DNA from: Bacteroidia bacterium | GTDB taxonomy: Bacteria > Bacteroidota > Bacteroidia > Bacteroidales > Azobacteroidaceae | Direction: 5' to 3' | DNA length: 18,365 nucleotides | NCBI GenBank assembly: GCA_025996865.1 | Contig: BNTV01000101.1 | Coordinates: 1 to 18,365 of the forward strand | In this document: piece after piece, positions 7,569-13,620 of the stretch | How the letters are laid out: each line of letters begins with the position of its first letter | Position numbering within the stretch: the first letter of the stretch is position 1 | The notes under the pieces: model-generated | Seen by the model: only the letters and a program-made list of their open reading frames with translations | The model's database searches: none | Told to the model about the DNA's origin: nothing | Translations under genes and position numbers: made by a program

Positions 7569-9053
7569 AGACATTACCGGTAAAGACCATCCATCCCGAT
7601 ACCTATGTTTAATTAATTCTTCCACAAATTGTTTAGCATTAAATTCCGTCAGCTTGTCATCAAAAGTAGGATGTCCATTCTTTACACTGAATGTAGTTAC
7701 AGTTGACTTGAAAGTATCGCTGTCGCTGATATTGGTGAAACGCATATTTTCTCCATCCCATTTCAGGGTACGGTTAAGCGATTGAAGGCGAACGCCCACC
7801 ACGCCCATCACAATCATTTCGTTGAACGGACCTGCATAATCAAAATTGGAAGCCGCTTCAACACGGTTTTCCGGTGATTCCTTACAAGCGCGAATCCAGT
7901 CCTGTGCGTGAGGGAAATCATCAATACCTCCGTATTTATATCCGTCAATTCGCCGGAGTGTTTTAGGCACATTCGGCTTCCTGCCTGAAAGCAAACGCGG
8001 ATTAACACCTGCCAAATCGCAAATCAATTTATCTTTCGAGCCTACAAATAAAACACCACCCATATCATCGTTCAACATGGCTGTGCCATCAAGTAGTTCG
8101 GCAGGACGTTGTGGATAAATGCCACCATCGTACCACGAAACTTTCACTTCGGGCATGGCGCATTGGGGCCGGTTGCTACGAGCCGGAAAAGTAAAATGTA
8201 CGGCTTCCGCTTGGGGTGCAGATTCCATGTTTATGGCTGTAGAAGAAGCATGTACATTGATGGGGTATTTTAAGTCAAGCGCCCGGTTTATCGGATCCAT
8301 AATGTGGCAAGCCATATCGCCAAGTGCACCTGTACCGAAATCCCACCAGCCGCGCCAGTTCCAAGGGGTGTAAGCCGGATTATAGGGACGATAAGGCGCC
8401 GTAGCAAGGAACAAATCCCATTGCAAAGTTGATGGAACTTTAGGTGTTTCCGTTGGACGAGGTAGCCCTTGCGGCCAAAGCGGACGATTGGTCCATGCGT
8501 GAACTTCCGTTACTTCGCCGATTTCTCCATTCCATATCCATTCACAAATATCGCGAACTTCCGGACAAGAACCGCCTTGATTTCCCATTTGCGTGGCCAC
8601 TTTGTATTTCTTCGCTAAATTAGTCAACAAGCGCGATTCATAAACCGTATGGGTAAGCGGCTTCTGACAGAACACGTGTTTTCCCATCGTGATAGCGTTA
8701 GCGGCAATGATTGCGTGGGTATGATCGGGGGTAGCCACCAATACCGCATCAATAGATTTATCCAATTTCTCAAACAGGACACGCCAATCGGTAAATTTCT
8801 CTGCTTTCGGGTAAGCCTCGAAGGTTCCTTTGGCATATTTCCAGTCCACATCGCACAAACCGATGATATTTTCCGTATTCATCGCATCCAAGTTAACACG
8901 CCCTTTTCCACCTACGCCAATGCCTACAATATTGAGTTTGTCACTCGGCGCCTTGTGTCCTAAGCCGCTTACTACATAGGAAGGCAAAATGGTAAGTCCT
9001 GCTGCTATTGCTGCCGATTTCTTTATAAAATCTCGTCGTGATGTATTTTCCAT
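7566..9053 (-). CDS. Tat-exported Gfo/Idh/MocA family oxidoreductase
   Basis: A 495-residue NAD(P)-dependent oxidoreductase of the Gfo/Idh/MocA family. The start ATG at 9053 gives MENTSRRDFIKKSAAIAAG, an excellent twin-arginine signal (SRRDFIK); the longer frame upstream would bury it. A Rossmann motif VGIGVGGKGRVN follows the signal, and the family Lys is Lys131 in QKP (usually EKP). Exported members of this family carry tightly bound cofactor across the membrane pre-folded by Tat. It lies 14 bases after the DUF1080 gene. In Bacteroides-type 3-keto-glycoside pathways such an enzyme oxidises the C3 hydroxyl of a glycoside or reduces the 3-keto product; that role is inferred from context. Confidence 0.85.
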   Translation of the reverse strand: MENTSRRDFIKKSAAIAAGLTILPSYVVSGLGHKAPSDKLNIVGIGVGGKGRVNLDAMNTENIIGLCDVDWKYAKGTFEAYPKAEKFTDWRVLFEKLDKSIDAVLVATPDHTHAIIAANAITMGKHVFCQKPLTHTVYESRLLTNLAKKYKVATQMGNQGGSCPEVRDICEWIWNGEIGEVTEVHAWTNRPLWPQGLPRPTETPKVPSTLQWDLFLATAPYRPYNPAYTPWNWRGWWDFGTGALGDMACHIMDPINRALDLKYPINVHASSTAINMESAPQAEAVHFTFPARSNRPQCAMPEVKVSWYDGGIYPQRPAELLDGTAMLNDDMGGVLFVGSKDKLICDLAGVNPRLLSGRKPNVPKTLRRIDGYKYGGIDDFPHAQDWIRACKESPENRVEAASNFDYAGPFNEMIVMGVVGVRLQSLNRTLKWDGENMRFTNISDSDTFKSTVTTFSVKNGHPTFDDKLTEFNAKQFVEELIKHRYRDGWSLPVMS

Positions 9054-9067
9054 GATATTTATGACAA

Positions 9068-9832
9068 TTATAATTGTTTGATTTTTACATTTCTGTACCA
9101 CAATTTCGTTCCGTGATTTTGAAGAGAGATATTTCCCTCATCAAATTTGCCGTAATCGGGAAAATCAGCCCATTTTCCGGAATTCCGGAGTTTCGTCCAG
9201 TCCTCTGAATACTTATCATACGAAACAGTTTCAATACCATTGATTAGCTGCGTGACATGATTTCCATCCACTACCAACAGCAAGCGATTCCATTCGTTGA
9301 CGGGGTGGTAAGGCGCTGCTTGCGGTGGATACATCGCATAATTAGCGCCGTGTATTTGCCAGTCTTCCAGCGGAGTCGGCCAAGGAAAATTTTCCTGGTC
9401 AATCAACTGAAATTCAGGTCCGGTTTCGTAAGGAAACTCATAAAGGGTATCTTCTTTTACCTGAAACACAACACCGCTATTGGAAGCTTTGGATAACTTA
9501 TATTCCACGGTCAGTGCAAAATTTCGGTATAATTTGTCGGTAATAATATCTTGCGACTCATGTCCTCCGGTTTCTCCCATCGTTAGCGTTCCGTCTTCGA
9601 TCGCCCACACATCGGGAATCCCCTGCATGTTGTATCCGTGCCAACCGGAAAAAGTTTTTCCGTCAAACAACAACTGCCATCCGGCTTGTTTCTCTTTTTC
9701 GGTCAACGTATTGGGTGCAGCCGAAAGATCAATTTCCGCATAAAGTTTGGAAGCGGAAACTTTGTCTTTGTTGCAAGAAAACAAGGAAATCAGTAAAACT
9801 GCTACTGAAAAGTACATTAACATTCGTTTCAT
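9068..9832 (-). CDS. DUF1080 lipoprotein (3-keto-glycoside hydrolase/lyase-like)
   Basis: A 254-residue protein of the DUF1080 family, also named 3-keto-disaccharide hydrolase domain. A lipoprotein signal ends in LFSC with Cys20 as the lipidated residue, so it is membrane-anchored outside the cytosol. The domain is recognised from GWQLLFDGKTFSGWHGY, VWAIEDGTLTMG and SNSGVVFQV through to the closing NGIETVSYD and SLQNHGTKLWYRNVKI. The fold is a concanavalin-like beta sandwich. Members cleave glycosides already oxidised at C3, by elimination or hydrolysis. It is the first gene of the operon, with a consensus promoter at 9861-9892 and a divergent AraC regulator. Confidence 0.85.
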   Translation of the reverse strand: MKRMLMYFSVAVLLISLFSCNKDKVSASKLYAEIDLSAAPNTLTEKEKQAGWQLLFDGKTFSGWHGYNMQGIPDVWAIEDGTLTMGETGGHESQDIITDKLYRNFALTVEYKLSKASNSGVVFQVKEDTLYEFPYETGPEFQLIDQENFPWPTPLEDWQIHGANYAMYPPQAAPYHPVNEWNRLLLVVDGNHVTQLINGIETVSYDKYSEDWTKLRNSGKWADFPDYGKFDEGNISLQNHGTKLWYRNVKIKQL

Positions 9833-9860
9833 ACATATTCAAATTTAGATTAATTATAGG

Positions 9861-9892
9861 ACAAAGATATGAATATAATACAAATAGTCAAA
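9861..9892 (-). promoter_or_regulatory. Promoter of the DUF1080-Gfo-TIM barrel operon
   Basis: On the minus strand TTTG (9889-9892), 19 bases, then TATCTTTGT (9861-9869) is a near-perfect Bacteroidetes promoter 28 bases before the lipoprotein ATG. It lies in the 121-base divergent region shared with the AraC-type gene, which probably acts here. Confidence 0.75.
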
Positions 9893-9919
9893 TAGAGTAA
9901 ATAATTCAAATAAATGGAT

Positions 9920-9928
9920 TATCTTTGC
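9920..9928 (+). promoter_or_regulatory. -7 box of the AraC-family regulator gene
   Basis: TATCTTTGC matches TAnnTTTGC and lies 25 bases before the ATG at 9954. No TTG is present at the -33 position, suggesting a weak or activator-dependent promoter. Confidence 0.45.
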
Positions 9929-9953
9929 ATAATCTTTTATTTTTAGTGATCTT

Positions 9954-10850
9954 ATGTTGAAAATAAGGAATGGTTTTGTGGGACAACGGCTGAACGTCTT
10001 TCCGTTTTATGTTGTAGAAGAAGCATTAAATCACCCGTTAACAGCTGATTTAGTGGTTCATTCAATGGGTTGTTTTCCCAAAGCCGAAGGGCATTATGTC
10101 CAACGGGAGTATGGATGTAATGAGTGTATTCTTATTTATTGTACGCAAGGAGAGGGTTGGTACATGCTTAATGATCAATTATTTACAGTTCCTGCCAATC
10201 ATTTTTTCGTTCTTCCCATGAATGTTCCTCACCGGTATGGTTCGTCCGATGATAATCCTTGGACGATATACTGGACACATTTCAAAGGAAAGAAAGCGCC
10301 ATTTATCAGTGAGCAACTGCAAGGGACTATTTCTATCAGTTTAGACAAAAATTCGAGAATTGACGACCGGATTACTTTCTTTGATGAATTGCTGAATGCT
10401 TTTAATTTAGGAATAACGGAAGAGGTGGTCAATTATGTGAATCTGGGTTTTAATTATTTGATAAGCAGTTTTTTATATATAAATACCTTTCGGGATGTGA
10501 AGTTAAGGAAAGGATTGCTCAATCAAAACGTTTTCTTCATTAGTCTGGCTACCCATTATATGGCTGAAAATATTGAAAAGAAACTGACATTGAAAGACCT
10601 GTCCTCTCATTTCAGATATTCCGAATCTTATTTCAACCGGATGTTCTGCAAAGAAGTTCATCTTTCGCCCATCAATTATTTCCTGCATCTGAAGATAGAA
10701 AGGGCAGGGCAATTGTTGCTTCATACCAATATGAAAATCAATCAAATATCCTTGAAATTAGGCTTTGATGATCCGTATTATTTCAGTCGTCTTTTTAAGA
10801 AAATAAAAGGGGTATCGCCTAAAGCATACAGGGAAACAAATAACGAATAA
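9954..10850 (+). CDS. AraC-family transcriptional regulator
   Basis: A 298-residue regulator. Residues about 50-110 form the cupin-like sensor half (CTQGEGWYMLNDQ, then VPANHFFVLPMNVPHRYG). Residues about 195-295 form the double helix-turn-helix DNA-binding half (LTLKDLSSHFRYSESYFNRM, and INQISLKLGFDDPYYFSRLF ending in KKIKGVSPKAYRE). This order is typical of sugar-responsive AraC regulators. It is divergent from the DUF1080 operon with 121 bases between the start codons, so it is the obvious candidate regulator of that operon, sensing a sugar or glycoside. Whether it also controls genes downstream of 10850 is unknown. Confidence 0.88.
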   Translation: MLKIRNGFVGQRLNVFPFYVVEEALNHPLTADLVVHSMGCFPKAEGHYVQREYGCNECILIYCTQGEGWYMLNDQLFTVPANHFFVLPMNVPHRYGSSDDNPWTIYWTHFKGKKAPFISEQLQGTISISLDKNSRIDDRITFFDELLNAFNLGITEEVVNYVNLGFNYLISSFLYINTFRDVKLRKGLLNQNVFFISLATHYMAENIEKKLTLKDLSSHFRYSESYFNRMFCKEVHLSPINYFLHLKIERAGQLLLHTNMKINQISLKLGFDDPYYFSRLFKKIKGVSPKAYRETNNE

Positions 10851-10855
10851 CTGTA

Positions 10856-10887
10856 TTGTTTTTTTACAACAAAAGAAGTATCTTTGC
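10856..10887 (+). promoter_or_regulatory. Promoter of the unknown gene pair
   Basis: TTG (10856-10858), 20 bases, then TATCTTTGC (10879-10887) fits the Bacteroidetes consensus. It begins 6 bases after the AraC stop and lies 23 bases before the ATG at 10910. It fixes that ATG as the start, since an upstream in-frame ATG (10856) would overlap the promoter itself. Confidence 0.75.
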
Positions 10888-10909
10888 GGATGTAATATCT
10901 ATCATAATT

Positions 10910-11143
10910 ATGGAATACAAAGAAATGACATTAGAAGAAAAATTCGCCATCGGGATGAAGAGTTTTGAATTGGAAGACGCAGGATTATTAGAGGAAGCAG
11001 ACAGGGTATGGAAACAAATCCCCTTAGCCCCCTATTTGGCAAAATTTTGCAAAGAAAAAATTGGAGTGGAATTCTTGATAGAGCAGGGATATAACCTGTC
11101 AGAAGCGGAAGCGGAGTATGGAAAAGACTGGCTTACTAAATAG
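10910..11143 (+). CDS. Small acidic hypothetical protein
   Basis: A 77-residue acidic, mostly helical protein with no signal peptide or membrane segment; I cannot assign a family. Visible features are an N-terminal EMTLEEKFAIGMKSFE helix, the central KQIPLAPYLAKFCKEKIG, and a conserved-looking C-terminus NLSEAEAEYGKDWL. The start at 10910 is chosen because the promoter lies just upstream. Its last 26 bases overlap the next gene in another frame, so the two are probably translationally coupled. A small acidic protein overlapping a larger partner recalls toxin-antitoxin pairs or regulator-effector pairs, but no toxin or DNA-binding motif supports that. Confidence 0.65.
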   Translation: MEYKEMTLEEKFAIGMKSFELEDAGLLEEADRVWKQIPLAPYLAKFCKEKIGVEFLIEQGYNLSEAEAEYGKDWLTK

Positions 11144-11681
11144 TATAGTTCGCAGTGTATATAATATTGACCTTGGACGAAAAGGGCTTGTTATTGAAGG
11201 AGGAGAGAGTGAGGGACGAGTTTTTCTCTCACGGGGTTTATCATCCGCTTTAGCTGTTTTCAAGGACGTACATGACAATGCAGGCAATGATATAGAGACC
11301 GTTATACTCGCGGACTATACATTTGTAACTGAAGAACATCATTATTGTAATTCTACAGAACCCATGGTAGCAGCCAGTATGGATGCTGCTCTTGCCTCTT
11401 TTGATGATGCACTTCGCGCACTCAAGACAGTACAAGATGCTACAGCTTACAAGAGCGCCGAGACGACTTGGCCACATCTTCCCAAATATCGCTATCACAA
11501 TATGCCGAAAGATGCCTTTCACCTTGCTTGCAATGCTCATCGAACCCGCATTAGTAATACTTTACGTACCCCCGGTATCAACTTGATAGAACGAGAGGTG
11601 TATGAACAGCGGTCAAAAAATATGTCTGCTGCCCAAATTGCCTATTTTGATAAACAACAAAACGCTCTGACGCAACCATAG
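11118..11681 (+). CDS. Hypothetical protein, partner of the overlapping small gene
   Basis: A 187-residue soluble protein that I do not recognise. It starts with ATG at 11118 inside the end of the previous gene; the frame is closed by a TAG at 11079, so the start can lie only in a short interval. The N-terminal half looks beta-rich (GRKGLVIEGGESEGRVFLS, ETVILADYTFVTEEHHYC). The middle is an alanine-rich helix (VAASMDAALASFDDALRAL), and the C-terminal third is basic and His/Tyr-rich (HLPKYRYHNMPKDAFHLACN). No signal peptide is visible. It is followed after 13 bases by the Gfo/Idh gene, so all three could share the promoter at 10856. Function unknown. Confidence 0.6.
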   Translation: MEKTGLLNSIVRSVYNIDLGRKGLVIEGGESEGRVFLSRGLSSALAVFKDVHDNAGNDIETVILADYTFVTEEHHYCNSTEPMVAASMDAALASFDDALRALKTVQDATAYKSAETTWPHLPKYRYHNMPKDAFHLACNAHRTRISNTLRTPGINLIEREVYEQRSKNMSAAQIAYFDKQQNALTQP

Positions 11682-11694
11682 TGCTATATATATC

Positions 11695-12687
11695 ATGAAT
11701 CAAAATAAAATCAGATTTGGTGTAGTCGGCACCAACTCCATTACCGACAAAATCATTGCCGGCGGACGGGAGGACGAGCGGTTTGAATTGGCAGCCGTGT
11801 GTTCGCGCTCGGAAGAGACCGCTAAACAATTTGCCGCCAAACACCAAATTCCCCATACTTTTACATCCCTCCAAGCAATGGCGGAAAGTGAGTTGATTGA
11901 TGCGGTTTACATCGCATCGCCCAATGCTTTTCATGCCGAGCAGAGCATCCTCTGTATGCAGCACGGCAAACACGTACTTTGCGAAAAGGCTTTTGCCTCT
12001 AACGCAAGAGAAGTCAAGCAAATGATAAAAACCGCCAAAGAGAATCATGTCGTATTGATGGAAGCCATGAAACCTATGTTGACACCGGGTTTTTGCGCCG
12101 TACAAAAAGCGCTGCCGGAAATCGGTACGATCCGACAATATTTCGCCTGTTACAGTCAGTATTCCTCCCGCTACGACCAACTGAAAGAGGGGATTGTGCT
12201 GAATGCTTTCAATCCTGAACTCAGTAATGGCGCCGTGATGGACATCGGCGTTTATACCATTTATCCGATGGTCGTTCTTTTCGGTCGCCCCCAAACCATT
12301 CAAGCCTCCGGCGTTCGCTTGTACACTGGCGTGGATGGGAACGGAAGTGTCAATTTCACATACAATGGCTTCAATGCCACCGTATTATACAGCAAGATAG
12401 CCAACTCTCAACTGCCAACCGAGATACAAGGCGAAGACGGATTGATTACTTTAGACAGAATCAATATCATCAGTGAAGCAACACTCACTCGCCGAAACGG
12501 AACAAAAGAGAACATACGACCCCAAGTTGAAAAGCATGAATATTACTACGAAGTCGCGGAATTTATCGACCTTATCCAGTCCGGACGTCAGGAATCGACT
12601 ATCAATTCCCTCGAAAATTCGTTAATTACAATGGAGATTATGGATGAAATACGGCGTCAGATTGATGTGGTATTTCCATCGGATTAA
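11695..12687 (+). CDS. Cytosolic Gfo/Idh/MocA family oxidoreductase
   Basis: A 330-residue NAD(P)-dependent sugar/polyol oxidoreductase without export signal. The Rossmann motif is FGVVGTNSITDKI (8-20), the family catalytic-loop Glu97-Lys98 is in CEKAF (canonical EKP has become EKA), and the substrate-domain motif MDIGVYTIYP includes Asp183 and Tyr187. Length is typical of the family, which includes glucose-fructose oxidoreductase, inositol dehydrogenase and 1,5-anhydrofructose reductase; the substrate cannot be chosen. It is a different subfamily from the Tat-exported paralogue at 7566. It follows the two unknown genes closely and converges on the GRE activase gene, with one base between the two stop codons. 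Confidence 0.85.
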   Translation: MNQNKIRFGVVGTNSITDKIIAGGREDERFELAAVCSRSEETAKQFAAKHQIPHTFTSLQAMAESELIDAVYIASPNAFHAEQSILCMQHGKHVLCEKAFASNAREVKQMIKTAKENHVVLMEAMKPMLTPGFCAVQKALPEIGTIRQYFACYSQYSSRYDQLKEGIVLNAFNPELSNGAVMDIGVYTIYPMVVLFGRPQTIQASGVRLYTGVDGNGSVNFTYNGFNATVLYSKIANSQLPTEIQGEDGLITLDRINIISEATLTRRNGTKENIRPQVEKHEYYYEVAEFIDLIQSGRQESTINSLENSLITMEIMDEIRRQIDVVFPSD

Positions 12688-12688
12688 T

Positions 12689-13567
12689 TCATAGATACAC
12701 TTCCAATCCCATCTTTTCCCCCATCTCTTTCAACGGAATAAGGGCTTCTTTCGGGAGCATACTGTCATAAGGAAAAGAATAATTGCGCCCTAACTGTTCG
12801 TACTTGGTTTTTCCCAATACATGATAAGGCAACAAATCTACCCTTTTTACATTGAGCCGCAAAGCAAGGTTAAATATGTTTTCTATCTCTTGGAGGTCGT
12901 TATTAAAGCCGGGTATAACCGGAACACGGATGATTACTTTTTCCGGATTATTGGCGGCGATAAAACGCAAATTATCCAACACAAGGTCAAGGTCGGCACC
13001 GGTCGTTTTTTTCAGAATATCTTTATCGGTATGTTTGATGTCGAACAGAAACAAGTCAACGAGTGGAAAGGCTTGTTTGATTTTATCGGGCGCTACCTGT
13101 CCGCAGGTTTCGATGGCGGTATGTATGCCGGCTTTTTTGCAACCGGATAGTAATTCCATCAAGCCGTCAAACTGCACAAATGCTTCTCCGCCGGAGAAAG
13201 TAACGCCGCCGCCGGAATTGTCGTAGTAATCTTTATCCCGTTGTACAACATTTAGAATATCGGATATTGCAACAAATTTTCCTGCCATTTTTATTGCATG
13301 ATGTGGACAGGCTTCAGCACAGGCCGCACAAAAAAGACATTTCTTCCGGTCAAAAACAGGATGCCCGTCAAACGAGATAGCACCGTTGGGGCAGGCTTGG
13401 TAACATCTTCCACAACCTACACAATGATTGGACAAATAAAGTAAGTGGGTACGTATTTCCTGTGATTCGGGATTAGAACACCAAGTACAGCGCAAGGGGC
13501 ATCCCTGTAAAAAGACCATTGTGCGGATGCCCGGTCCGTCATGGATAGCAAACCGCTCTATCTCCAT
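12689..13567 (-). CDS. Glycyl radical enzyme activase (radical SAM)
   Basis: A 292-residue radical SAM enzyme that installs the glycyl radical on the enzyme encoded immediately upstream. From the ATG at 13567 it begins MEIERFAIHDGPGIRT, the conserved N-terminus of activases. The radical SAM cluster cysteines are 23, 27 and 30 (CPLRCTWC). An inserted ferredoxin domain binds two 4Fe-4S clusters: Cys49/52/55/59 and Cys77/80/83/87. The GGE-type motif TFSGGEA follows. The two extra clusters mark it as an activase of the dehydratase/decarboxylase class, not of pyruvate formate-lyase. A TTG at 13606, inside the heptamer array, could extend it by 13 residues. Last gene of the operon. Confidence 0.92.
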   Translation of the reverse strand: MEIERFAIHDGPGIRTMVFLQGCPLRCTWCSNPESQEIRTHLLYLSNHCVGCGRCYQACPNGAISFDGHPVFDRKKCLFCAACAEACPHHAIKMAGKFVAISDILNVVQRDKDYYDNSGGGVTFSGGEAFVQFDGLMELLSGCKKAGIHTAIETCGQVAPDKIKQAFPLVDLFLFDIKHTDKDILKKTTGADLDLVLDNLRFIAANNPEKVIIRVPVIPGFNNDLQEIENIFNLALRLNVKRVDLLPYHVLGKTKYEQLGRNYSFPYDSMLPKEALIPLKEMGEKMGLEVYL

Positions 13568-13592
13568 AATAGAGACTTTGTTATTTTTTACA

Positions 13593-13620
13593 TTCTCAAT
13601 TTTCAATTTTCAATTCTCAA
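13593..13620 (-). repeat. Heptamer array TTGAGAA-type x4 after the GRE gene
   Basis: On the minus strand the units are TTGAGAA, TTGAAAA, TTGAAAA, TTGAGAA, beginning on the base after the GRE stop codon TAA (13621-13623). A possible TTG start for the activase lies in the third unit. Confidence 0.85.

Noticed and set aside
11578..12303. 241-codon minus-strand ORF opposite the Gfo/Idh gene
   Set aside because: The plus-strand frame carries the Rossmann, EK and MDIGVY motifs of a known family; the minus-strand translation has no domain and is an antisense shadow despite its length.
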